Of a DNA stretch of 7,887 nucleotides, positions 1-5,836 are shown in pieces. A program made the position numbers and the translations under genes. The stretch's first letter is position 1; every line of letters begins with the position of its first letter. Below the pieces are notes generated by a model. That model saw nothing but the letters and a program-made list of their open reading frames with translations. It was not told where the DNA came from and did no database searches. This DNA comes from Candidatus Cloacimonas sp. 4484_275 (GTDB lineage Bacteria > Cloacimonadota > Cloacimonadia > Cloacimonadales > TCS61): positions 1 through 7,887 of the forward strand of contig NATF01000078.1 in assembly GCA_002085205.1 (NCBI GenBank), read 5' to 3'.

Positions 1-83
1 TTCGCAAAAGGATCTCACTCAATTATCTGGAATGCTGATGACGAATTGAAAAATTCCGTAAGTCCCGGAATATATTTTTATAA
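1..83 (+). repeat. 83-bp perfect direct repeat, copy 1
   Basis: Bases 1-83 are identical, base for base, to 2453-2535. Identity stops at base 84 (A here, T at 2536). The left limit is unknown because the window begins inside the repeat. The repeat lies within the FlgD-like domain coding sequence in both places and in the same orientation, 2.45 kb apart. Confidence 0.97.
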
Positions 84-138
84 ATTAAATGTTAACGGAA
101 AAACCGAAGCAGTTAAAAGGTGTTTGCTTTTGGAATAA
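1..138 (+). CDS. 3' end of a secreted protein: FlgD-like / C-terminal sorting-type domain (partial)
   Basis: The frame is open from the first base and ends in TAA at 136-138, giving 45 visible residues. The peptide follows the C-terminal beta-sandwich pattern of FlgD_ig-like / type 9 secretion sorting domains of FCB bacteria: G-x-H-x-I-x-W-N-A-D-D-E, then S-P-G-I-Y-F-Y-K-L, then a short tail ending V-K-R-C-L-L-L-E, where the family usually has R-K-x-x-L-L. This domain normally closes large exported or surface proteins, so the missing upstream part is probably a secreted enzyme or adhesin that cannot be identified here. The first 83 bases are repeated exactly at 2453-2535; after base 83 this copy continues into the proper family ending, so it looks like the intact copy. 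Domain assignment is from motif recognition; the function of the full protein is unknown. Confidence 0.7.
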   Translation, partial: FAKGSHSIIWNADDELKNSVSPGIYFYKLNVNGKTEAVKRCLLLE

Positions 139-154
139 TAAAAATGCTTTAACA

Positions 155-197
155 AGCGTGCCCACGAGACGAAACAGGAAGAATCGTGGTACACGCT
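155..197. repeat. Interrupted inverted repeat (potential hairpin) between two convergent gene ends
   Basis: The arms are 155-167 (AGCGTG, then CCCACGA) and 184-197 (TCGTGG, then TACACGCT). They pair as AGCGTG/CACGCT and CCACGA/TCGTGG with a small internal mismatch and a loop of about 16 nt. It lies between the stop of the plus-strand partial gene (138) and the stop of the minus-strand LamG gene (243), so it could serve as a bidirectional 3' structure. Neither side has a T-run, so it is not a classical intrinsic terminator. Its higher G+C content than the surroundings also fits a mobile palindromic repeat. The rest of 139-242 shows nothing else. Confidence 0.5.
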
Positions 198-242
198 AAT
201 TATTAGGCACAATATCCAAATGAATATAATAAAATAGCGCAT

Positions 243-1544
243 TTATTTTGGAGAACTACCTATACTTCTCAGTTTTTTCAGATTTTCTTTAATAATTGTC
301 CATTTGATTTTTTGTGCAGAATTATTTAATTTTTTCAAATAATCGGTCTGTCTGTTATTAAAATTTTTTATTGTAACTATTTTGTAAAACATCTGATCTC
401 TAAATTCCGCGACATAAGTGTGAATATATGATAATTCCGTAGTAAAGTTAAGAAAATAAAAATCCTCTTCATCTTGATTATATTTTTCGTTATATAAAAC
501 AACATATCCGTCTGGTGTCAACGGATAACCGCAAATTGTAGTATCGACAGCTGACCATGAAATTAAGGCATTCGGATAATTGATATTTATTTGCATTGTA
601 TCTGGCGAAGCAGGCTGACAATAAATTGTTACTATTTCATCTTTAATTAACGAATCAATTGTTGTTTCATTACTAACTTTTAGTTTCACACTGTAAGTTC
701 CTTCCGAATTATAGATATGAGTGGGATTTTGTAAAAAAGAATCATAAATTCCATCATTTTCAAAATCCCAATTCCAACTCGTTGGTTCACCTGATGATGT
801 ATCGATGAATTGGATTACCTCGCCTACAAAAGCATTTTCGGGTGAAGAAAAATTAGCTTTTAAACCATAATACAATATTTGAATTTCATCATTGGAAAGT
901 GCTCTATCATAAATTCTTAAATCATCAACAAAACCATTGTAAAAACTTTCGTCGGAAGGATAGCCGATTCTTAAGTTTCTATCTCCCCTCAACACCGTTC
1001 CTTGAATTGAATGAGAAAATGCTTGGTAATCATTAAGATAGAGTTTAATTTCCGAACCATTATAAACATAAGAGAACATTGTCCATTCTTCCGCATAATT
1101 CGGTACTGCGAGCGAATCGCAAAAATATGATTCGATATTAGTATTTAATCTTAGGAATACCTGATTTAATTGAGGCAAAATACCCAGATAAAAACCGTCA
1201 TTATCCCAATTTGTACCGTCTTCCAAAAGCATTTGCATTACAGGAGAATTACTGGATTTTATCCAAATGGACACAGTAAAAGAATCTCTGATGCCATAAT
1301 CATATAGCCTTTTCGGAAACTCAATATAATCATCAATTCCATCCAAATAATAAGCTTGATTTTCATTTCCGAATCTGTCGGTTGCCGATATCGGACCATA
1401 TATTGTTCCGTCATTCCCGTTTCCGGTGTTATCATTTGCATCTCCGCCAAAAGGATAATAGGCAACCAATCCTTCATTTAAGTCTGCTACCACATTTAAA
1501 TAACAAATCATTACAAAAAAAATAATAATAAAAATCTTTTTCAT
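243..1544 (-). CDS. Exported LamG-like (concanavalin A fold) / PKD / Fn3-like surface protein
   Basis: This is a 433-residue predicted exported protein. Residues 1-20 (MKK, a hydrophobic run, then N-V-V-A) form a signal peptide. Residues about 22-228 are a LamG-like jelly-roll domain: the opening L-V-A-Y-Y-P-F, Y-L-D-G-I-D-D-Y-I-E-F-P, and the closing G-x-V-D-D-L-R-I-Y-D-R-A-L-S-x-x-E-I are diagnostic. Residues about 229-308 are a PKD domain (W-N-W-D-F-x-x-D-G, then H-I-Y-x-x-E-G-T-Y-S-V-K-L-K-V). Residues about 312-395 resemble an Fn3-type beta domain (P-D-G-Y-V-V-L-Y-N-E). Such proteins bind carbohydrate or form cell-surface structures; no catalytic domain is visible. The start at 1544 is chosen over the ATG at 1610 because the signal peptide begins there and a strong Shine-Dalgarno sequence precedes it. 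There is no C-terminal sorting domain; the tail is basic. Domain calls are firm, the ligand is unknown. Confidence 0.88.
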   Translation of the reverse strand: MKKIFIIIFFVMICYLNVVADLNEGLVAYYPFGGDANDNTGNGNDGTIYGPISATDRFGNENQAYYLDGIDDYIEFPKRLYDYGIRDSFTVSIWIKSSNSPVMQMLLEDGTNWDNDGFYLGILPQLNQVFLRLNTNIESYFCDSLAVPNYAEEWTMFSYVYNGSEIKLYLNDYQAFSHSIQGTVLRGDRNLRIGYPSDESFYNGFVDDLRIYDRALSNDEIQILYYGLKANFSSPENAFVGEVIQFIDTSSGEPTSWNWDFENDGIYDSFLQNPTHIYNSEGTYSVKLKVSNETTIDSLIKDEIVTIYCQPASPDTMQININYPNALISWSAVDTTICGYPLTPDGYVVLYNEKYNQDEEDFYFLNFTTELSYIHTYVAEFRDQMFYKIVTIKNFNNRQTDYLKKLNNSAQKIKWTIIKENLKKLRSIGSSPK

Positions 1545-1553
1545 TTTTACTCT

Positions 1554-1560
1554 TCCTCCC
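1554..1560 (-). promoter_or_regulatory. Strong ribosome binding site of the LamG/PKD gene
   Basis: On the minus strand, GGGAGGA lies 9 nt upstream of the ATG at 1544. It decides the start: the longer reading from 1610 would place this site inside the coding region and bury the signal peptide behind 22 extra residues. Confidence 0.8.
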
Positions 1561-1613
1561 ATTCTGATTATTATCCCTCGAAAGGTTTTATTCTGCTGTA
1601 AAAAACACATTTT

Positions 1614-1750
1614 TGACGGACTCGTAAAAAGTCCGAGATTGTCATTCTGATCGTAGTCGAAGAATTCCGTAACTACCTGCTTTGTTGTATCTTTCGTCTC
1701 CGCTTAAGATGACATTTTCAAGTTTGAAACGACTTTTTACGAAACCGTCA
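1614..1750. mobile_element. MITE-like non-coding element with nested inverted repeats
   Basis: The ends are 20-bp inverted repeats, TGACGGACTCGTAAAAAGTC at 1614-1633 and GACTTTTTACGAAACCGTCA at 1731-1750, matching at 18 of 20 positions. Inside them is a second, imperfect 25-bp inverted pair: 1641-1665, beginning GTCATTCTGATCG, and 1689-1713, whose complement begins GTCATCTTAAGCG (17 of 25 positions match). If the element is taken to end at GACGG/CCGTC, it is flanked on both sides by ATTTTT (1609-1614 and 1750-1755), a possible 6-bp target duplication, though the sequence is low complexity. There is no ORF. The inner arms resemble the GTCATTCTGAGCG-type palindromic repeats I recall from many bacterial genomes. 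The element lies just upstream of the LamG gene and may sit in its promoter. Confidence 0.7.
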
Positions 1751-1984
1751 TTTTTACATACTGCATAATATCAAAAATTAATTATTAGAAAGAATAAAAA
1801 ACACTTATGGTTTTTTTTAGGATCCCTTATTATAATTGTAAATAATTACTTCCTAAAAAAGTTTTTTTGTCAAGTACAATTTTTATCCTATTTACTTCTA
1901 TTTTATAATATTATCTCCATATAATTTTTAAATGTGGTAGCAATAAATGAGACTGATCAAATTAATTCCTTTTTTTGAAGGTAA
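1751..1984. other. AT-rich non-coding stretch with a 10-bp inverted repeat
   Basis: There is no convincing gene here. The only structure I see is a perfect 10-bp inverted repeat, TTTTTTAGGA at 1813-1822 and TCCTAAAAAA at 1851-1860, separated by 28 bases. The rest is homopolymer-rich AT sequence between the MITE-like element and the dead transposase, and it may be degraded mobile-element DNA. Confidence 0.5.
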
Positions 1985-2319
1985 TTACACACGGAAAACC
2001 ACTAATCTCGTTTGTTTTGATTCTGAGGTTATCAGTCGAATTCTAATTCTGATAAACGATTTACTCATACGCAACCACTTCTCCTTATAAAATGATATGC
2101 TTTGTACATCATTCCCGCAAATGATCCGCTGACAGGTTGTATATTTCGCATTATGATGCAACGATATATCAAGATTTTGTCCAATGAATTGAAAATATTT
2201 AGCTTTTGCATAAATTGATAAATCGGCAGAATACCGGAAGAGTTTGTGAGTGTTCCGCTACTGAATTCTGTCTTCATTGTTTTTACTTGCCAAAATTTCT
2301 TATCTATTTTCTTTCTCAC
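1985..2319 (-). pseudogene. Decayed transposase resembling the IS1380 family (5' part fused to 3' tail)
   Basis: Reading leftwards from a GTG at 2319, the first 50 or so residues include T-E-F-S-S-G-T-L-T-N-S-S-G-I-L-P-I and Y-Q-F-M-Q-K-L-N-I-F-N-S-L-D-K-I. This resembles the N-terminus of IS1380-type transposases (L-T-x-x-x-G-L-L-x-L-x-x-F-x-x-x-L). Near 2170 the family-like sequence moves one frame over: H-H-N-A-K-Y-T-T-C-Q-R-I, then E-K-W-L-R-M-S-K-S-F-I-R-I-R-I-R-L-I up to TAA at 1985-1987. The second part looks like a C-terminal tail, so the catalytic core (about 300 residues in the family) appears deleted as well. A Shine-Dalgarno-like AAAGGAG precedes the GTG and lies in one arm of an 8-bp inverted repeat (AGTGCTCC 2326-2333 / GGAGCACT 2370-2377). 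It is non-functional. That it is a transposase is likely; the exact family is less certain. Confidence 0.5.
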
Positions 2320-2403
2320 CTTATCAGTGCTCCTTTTGTTTTCTATAACTTTAATGACAAATTATAATTGGAGCACTTTTGGGGAAAGTACTTTAGAGAT
2401 TTA

Positions 2404-2605
2404 GGTTTCAATGTTAAAGGACAAAAAAATAAAAACATTAATTCACAACAAATTCGCAAAAGGATCTCACTCAATTATCTGGAATGCTGATGACGAATTG
2501 AAAAATTCCGTAAGTCCCGGAATATATTTTTATAATGGTTTTACAATACGAAAACCTGTTATCAAAAGTTCAAATATTCGAGAAAAAGCTTTTCTAAAGA
2601 AATAA
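2404..2605 (+). pseudogene. Broken second copy of the FlgD-like C-terminal domain
   Basis: The longest open stretch, from ATG at 2411 to TAA at 2603-2605, encodes 64 residues, but it is a gene fragment rather than a gene. Residues I-K-T-L-I-H-N-K-F-A-K-G-S-H-S-I-I-W-N are the start of a FlgD-like domain. The normal preceding motif (F-N-V-K-G-Q-K) is present only in the neighbouring frame, at about 2407-2427. The two join if the run of seven A at 2423-2429 is read as six, so a +1 slippage in that homopolymer explains the break. The 3' end is also abnormal: after G-I-Y-F-Y the family ending is replaced by unrelated sequence. It contains the second copy of the 83-bp repeat. Confidence 0.65.
2453..2535 (+). 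repeat. 83-bp perfect direct repeat, copy 2
   Basis: Identical to bases 1-83 and in the same orientation. Both flanks are visible here: upstream is the family-consistent but frameshifted start of the domain, downstream is unrelated sequence. The perfect identity, including third codon positions, points to a recent duplication or recombination event or ongoing gene conversion. Confidence 0.97.
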
Positions 2606-2683
2606 TTATTCCGTCTTTCTTATTTCACAATCTTCGATATCTTATTCCTATATCGCTTAAACCTTTCTTTTTGTAAATTATAC

Positions 2684-2689
2684 TTGACA
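2684..2689 (+). promoter_or_regulatory. Possible -35 element for the XRE/membrane-protein pair
   Basis: TTGACA is a perfect -35 hexamer located 41 nt before the ATG at 2731. The hexamer 17 nt downstream (GACATT, 2707-2712) is a poor -10 element, and TATAGT at 2700-2705 is too close, so the promoter is only suggested. A short inverted repeat, CGATAT 2635-2640 / ATATCG 2650-2655, lies just upstream and could be an operator for the regulator. Confidence 0.3.
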
Positions 2690-2730
2690 TATTATCATCT
2701 ATAGTGGACATTGCAATTGAGGTAAATAAA

Positions 2731-2931
2731 ATGAAATTGAGAAATTATTTAAAAGTTTGGAGAGCAAAGCGAAATATCACTCAAGCCGATCTGGCAAAAA
2801 AGGTTGGTCTAAGCAGACAAACTATCAATTCCATTGAGAAAGGGAAATTCATTCCGTCTGTCCTGAGTGCAATGAAAATCGCCAAGTTCTTTGAAACTCA
2901 TATTGAAGAAATCTTTTACATGGAGGAATAA
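2731..2931 (+). CDS. XRE-family helix-turn-helix transcriptional regulator
   Basis: This is a 66-residue single-domain DNA-binding protein. Residues about 4-60 form the five-helix Cro/C1 (HTH_3) fold: W-R-A-K-R-N-I-T-Q-A-D-L-A-K-K-V-G-L-S-R-Q-T-I-N-S-I-E-K-G-K is a textbook match, with S-R-Q-T-I-N-S-I-E as the recognition helix. The tail (I-A-K-F-F-E-T-H-I-E-E-I-F) is typical of the short YgzD-like regulators. The ATG at 2731 is preferred to the in-frame GTG at 2704 because GAGGT lies 8 nt upstream and the added nine residues are not part of the fold. Its stop is one base before the start of the membrane protein, so the two form an operon, and by analogy it probably represses that operon. The family is certain; the target and signal are unknown. 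Confidence 0.92.
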   Translation: MKLRNYLKVWRAKRNITQADLAKKVGLSRQTINSIEKGKFIPSVLSAMKIAKFFETHIEEIFYMEE

Positions 2932-2932
2932 A

Positions 2933-3268
2933 ATGACATTAAAAGGAAACTATCAGTTTATGTTCACTGTTCAACTATTGGCTGGTATTTTGGCTTATTT
3001 AGCTATGTTAAAATTTGGAACTATAGGAATCATTATTGGTTTTATACCGTTTCTATTTGCATTAATTGCAGTTCATAAAAGACACATACCGGATGAACGG
3101 GAAACTTCATTGATACAAAAAACGGATTCCTTGCAGGGAATTGTAGTAACATTAATAATGGCAATGGTTTATATGTATTTCCCTCAATTGAATTGGTTTT
3201 ATGTCTTTGTGGCCTCGATTAGTATTGTCAGAGGAATTATCGGTTTAATACTGTTTACCGCAAACTAG
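2933..3268 (+). CDS. Small four-helix membrane protein paired with the XRE regulator
   Basis: This is a 111-residue integral membrane protein with four predicted transmembrane segments, at about residues 8-26, 29-47, 68-84 and 88-108. The hydrophilic loop between the second and third carries H-I-P-D-E-R-E-T-S-L-I-Q-K, a D-E-R motif seen in small membrane proteins (DUF2178-like) commonly encoded next to short XRE regulators. The ATG at 2933 is chosen because GGAGG at 2922-2926, inside the last codons of the regulator, lies 6 nt upstream and the upstream TTG alternative has none; translation is likely coupled. No enzymatic motif is visible. A role in membrane stress response or signalling to the regulator is speculation. 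The assignment to this paired architecture is good, the function unknown. Confidence 0.85.
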   Translation: MTLKGNYQFMFTVQLLAGILAYLAMLKFGTIGIIIGFIPFLFALIAVHKRHIPDERETSLIQKTDSLQGIVVTLIMAMVYMYFPQLNWFYVFVASISIVRGIIGLILFTAN

Positions 3269-3373
3269 ATTCCGGTCTTTCAAGCAGAAAGTCAAGGGTA
3301 TCTACAACATAAAAAGAGGATTTGAAAAATTTGTCTTTGATGTAGATACCTTTGATATACTCTAGTAACCTGA
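3269..3373 (+). other. Intergenic stretch with a 10-bp inverted repeat
   Basis: GGTATCTACA (3297-3306) and TGTAGATACC (3341-3350) are perfect inverted arms separated by 34 bases. They lie just after the membrane-protein stop. The right arm is not followed by a T-run, so it is not a convincing terminator. It may be left over from the transposon whose tail follows. Confidence 0.4.
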
Positions 3374-3700
3374 TACAAGAAAACTTGTGTAACTTGCGTT
3401 TTTGCAGATAAATGCCAAACTAAGAAGACTTCAAGAGGTCGAAGTATAAATTATACAAGAAACTCAATAATCTCTTTAGTCGTCAGTATAAAGAAAGTTT
3501 TGATTTCAAAGACAAATATTCTTACCTAAGCGGATTAGAGGCAACAATTTCACGATTTATTCATATGACTTCTGCACGAAGGTCACGGATATAGAGGAAA
3601 CGAAAAATTAGAATTTTGACAGCGGAGCTATTACAGACTGGTAACTCATTTTGAAATGATGAATAATATTGCTTATCAATTAAACTCCACACAATTTTAG
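3374..3700 (+). pseudogene. Degenerate 3' end of a DDE transposase (IS1182-like)
   Basis: No single frame is open, but three pieces in order give a recognisable transposase C-terminus. From about 3374: C-V-T-C-V-F-A-D-K-C-Q-T-K-K, the cysteine-rich C-x2-C-x4-K-C type motif. From about 3430, one frame over: R-S-K-Y-K-L-Y, then F-D-F-K-D-K-Y-S-Y-L-S-G-L-E-A-T-I-S-R-F-I-H and A-R-R-S-R. After one surplus base at about 3589 the first frame resumes with Y-R-G-N-E-K-L-E-F, meets a TGA at 3617-3619, and continues F-E-M-M-N-N-I-A-Y-Q-L to TAG at 3698. The Y-x-x-x-S-G-L-E-A-T-I-S-R block with a following R-R-S-R-Y-R-G is characteristic of IS1182-like transposases. There are at least two frame changes plus one stop, and the N-terminal two-thirds is absent. 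It is clearly inactive and different from the remnant at 1985-2319. Confidence 0.7.
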
Positions 3701-3769
3701 TGTAGCAAAATCAGAGAAATAATTTTTCGTGTGTTTAACATTTACACAAGAAAGTGTTATAAAAATCGT

Positions 3770-4699
3770 TTATTTCATCTTCAAAATTTTTTCGGCGGCT
3801 TCGATTCCGGCGACATAACTTTTCCAGCCTTCGTGAAATGCCAAAATCGGTATTTTTCTAACATCCGGGTTAATAATTAAATCCGCCTTATCGAGAGACA
3901 AATCGTTCTTCAATAATTTCTGCGTCATATTATCGATGCTGTGTGATAAAATACCCAAAAAATTCATTTGATTTTTCTTATGCTGTTCGCTTTTTTCCGA
4001 TTCATCGTTCTTTTTGATTCTTTCGGAAAAATTTTTAACAATCGGAGTCATTGACTCAAAAAGGTGTTTTTCTATCTTTTCTTTCAGAGTTAGTCGGCTT
4101 TTCAGGAATTTTTTCAAAATTCGATAATCATCCACCATCACGGCTATTTTGAATTCGGAATCGGTGAGCAAATCAATTGGAAGCGGATTCACAATTCCGC
4201 CGTCCACCAAAATGTGATTTTGATATTCATAATGCACAAAAAAACCGGGAATGGAAATGCTGGCGCGGATAGCCGGAATTAAATCTCCCGATGAAAAAAC
4301 AACCTGTTCGCCCGTTAAAACATCCGCCGCCACACATTTGAAAGGGATTTGTAAATCTTCAAATTTTCTCACGGGAAGCACTTCCGCAAGCAATTTCTCA
4401 ACCGCTTTTCCTTTCACAAATCCGCTGGAAGCCGGCAGAGTAAAATCAAATATTTTCCACAGGTTTCTAATATTGATTCCGAAAGCCAATTCTTTCATTT
4501 TTTCAAAAGAAACACCCGCCGCAAACAAAGCTCCGATAATCGAGCCGATGCTGCAACCGCTCACTTCTTCGATTTTAATTCCGCTTCTCGTTAGAACTTC
4601 CAAAACTCCAATGTGAGAAATTCCTTTGGCACCGCCGCTTCCCAAAGCAATTCCAACCTTTCTGCCGCGAATTTTTTCTATAATCTTTTCGTTTTCCAT
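3770..4699 (-). CDS. Patatin-like phospholipase (RssA-like)
   Basis: This is a 309-residue cytoplasmic serine hydrolase of the patatin family, which uses a Ser-Asp dyad to cleave acyl esters of (phospho)lipids. Visible motifs are the oxyanion-hole loop G-S-G-G-A-K-G (residues 20-26), the nucleophile elbow G-C-S-I-G with Ser50, and the catalytic D-G-G with Asp166. All are intact and correctly spaced, and the length is normal for bacterial RssA/YchK-type members. There is no signal peptide. The C-terminal third is charged (a K/E/N-rich stretch near residues 230-250) and poorly conserved. The start codon overlaps the stop of the upstream GNAT gene in TAATG, and GAGGGG immediately precedes it, so translation is probably coupled. 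Substrate unknown. The next 70 bases downstream show no clear terminator. Confidence 0.93.
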   Translation of the reverse strand: MENEKIIEKIRGRKVGIALGSGGAKGISHIGVLEVLTRSGIKIEEVSGCSIGSIIGALFAAGVSFEKMKELAFGINIRNLWKIFDFTLPASSGFVKGKAVEKLLAEVLPVRKFEDLQIPFKCVAADVLTGEQVVFSSGDLIPAIRASISIPGFFVHYEYQNHILVDGGIVNPLPIDLLTDSEFKIAVMVDDYRILKKFLKSRLTLKEKIEKHLFESMTPIVKNFSERIKKNDESEKSEQHKKNQMNFLGILSHSIDNMTQKLLKNDLSLDKADLIINPDVRKIPILAFHEGWKSYVAGIEAAEKILKMK

Positions 4700-5829
4700 T
4701 ACCCCTCATTCAGAATTTTAATAAAACATCTTCTTCTTTTGTGTTGTCTGGTTGGAAAAAATTTCCATTGAGCTTGAACTTTGTTGTTACTTTCCAGTTC
4801 CACATTGGTTTCCGCTTTCTTAATTTTATTTTTTATGAATACTCTAATCAGTTCGTTAAAAAGCAATGTGTTTACGCCTTTATTTTGCAAATCGGGACGC
4901 ACGCCGATAAGATACAAATCAACCATATCATTTTTTTTCAGAGCACGCAGAATATGAAGAAACCCAAATGGAAAAATTCTTCCTTTTGCTTTTTGAAACG
5001 CTTTGGAAAGCGAAGGCATCGTAATTCCGAAAGCGGCAACTTTGTCATTCTCATCGAGAATAATGGAAACGAACTCAGCTTTTATAAAACCGAAATATTG
5101 CTTGATATATTTGTCTATTTGCTTTTCCGTGAGCGGAACAACTCCGTAAAGTTCGTCGAAAGCGGCATTCAAAACCGCAAACATATCTTTGGCATAAGGA
5201 AGAAAATCTTTCGATTTTTTCGCTTTTAAGGAACGCAAATGAAGTTTTTTTTTCACAATTTCGGCGATTTTTTCAATTTTTTCGGGAACTTTCTCCGGCA
5301 CGGTTACTTGAAATTCCACCCAATCCACATCTTTTTTATAACCGAGTTTCTCCAAATGTCGCGGATAATAGGAATAATTATAAATAGTAGCAATCGTTCC
5401 GAGTTCTTCAAATCCCTCAATCAGCATTCCTTCCGGATCCAAATCCGTAAATCCGAGCGGACCGTGGACCGCTTCCATTCCAAGTTCTTTTGCCCAACTT
5501 TCCACGGTTTGCAATAATGCTTCGGAAACTTCTTCGTCGTCCACAAAATCTATCCAACCAAAACGAACATAATTTTTCCCCCACCTTTCGATGAACCGTC
5601 TATTAACAATTCCGGCTATTCTGCCGACAATTTTTTGGTTTTTGTATGCTATCCACAATCTCACATCGCAAAATTCAAACGCCGGATTTTTTTTCGGATT
5701 AAAATTATTTTTCTCATCAAAATATAGCGGAGGAATCCAATACTTGTTATTCTTATAAAGTTGGTAGGGAAATAAAATAAATCTTTTTAAATCTCTTTTA
5801 TTCCTAACTTCTCTAACTCTTACGCTCAT
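4699..5829 (-). CDS. GNAT-superfamily N-acetyltransferase-like protein (YghO-like)
   Basis: This is a 376-residue cytoplasmic protein of a widespread but uncharacterised family, sometimes labelled GTP cyclohydrolase without support. The C-terminal part holds a GNAT acyl-CoA-binding motif A: the beta strand V-D-L-Y-L-I-G-V-R-P followed by D-L-Q-N-K-G-V (residues 303-319), then E-T-N-x-E-L-E and the basic end R-Q-H-K-R-R-R (361-367), a signature of this family. The N-terminal half (G-R-I-A-G-I near 70, G-W-I-D-F near 91, G-P-L-G-F-T near 123) suggests a second, degenerate GNAT-like unit. The ATG at 5829 is preferred to a TTG at 5835. No good ribosome site is seen, but the start lies only 7 nt after the purA stop. 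Being coupled to a lipase, an acyl-transfer role in lipid metabolism is a reasonable guess only. Confidence 0.85.
   Translation of the reverse strand: MSVRVREVRNKRDLKRFILFPYQLYKNNKYWIPPLYFDEKNNFNPKKNPAFEFCDVRLWIAYKNQKIVGRIAGIVNRRFIERWGKNYVRFGWIDFVDDEEVSEALLQTVESWAKELGMEAVHGPLGFTDLDPEGMLIEGFEELGTIATIYNYSYYPRHLEKLGYKKDVDWVEFQVTVPEKVPEKIEKIAEIVKKKLHLRSLKAKKSKDFLPYAKDMFAVLNAAFDELYGVVPLTEKQIDKYIKQYFGFIKAEFVSIILDENDKVAAFGITMPSLSKAFQKAKGRIFPFGFLHILRALKKNDMVDLYLIGVRPDLQNKGVNTLLFNELIRVFIKNKIKKAETNVELESNNKVQAQWKFFPTRQHKRRRCFIKILNEG
4702..4707 (-). promoter_or_regulatory. Ribosome binding site at the GNAT/patatin junction
   Basis: GAGGGG on the minus strand lies inside the last codons of the GNAT gene, only 2 nt before the patatin ATG. 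Together with the TAATG stop/start overlap it favours re-initiation by ribosomes finishing the upstream gene. Confidence 0.6.
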
Positions 5830-5836
5830 AATCAAA

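Noticed and set aside
1259..1477. Minus-strand 72-codon frame within the LamG gene
   Set aside because: It lies in an alternative frame of the LamG domain coding sequence and has no independent support.
1..2535. CRISPR array or phage attachment sites formed by the 83-bp repeats
   Set aside because: There are only two copies, 2.4 kb apart, located in coding sequence, with no cas gene, no integrase and no tRNA nearby.
2704..2730. GTG at 2704 as start of the XRE regulator
   Set aside because: It has no ribosome site and would sit on the likely promoter; the ATG at 2731 has GAGGT at proper spacing.
3730..3748. Hairpin TGTGT/ACACA as terminator of the purA-GNAT-patatin cluster
   Set aside because: The stem is only 5 bp and, in the minus direction, is followed by A rather than T residues.
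4251..4616. Plus-strand open frame of 121 codons opposite the patatin gene
   Set aside because: It is antisense to a gene with intact catalytic motifs, has no ribosome site, and its peptide shows no recognisable family.
4741..5517. Two plus-strand open frames opposite the GNAT gene
   Set aside because: They are rich in F, N and K, as expected from the complement of a K/E-rich protein, and the minus-strand gene is well supported.
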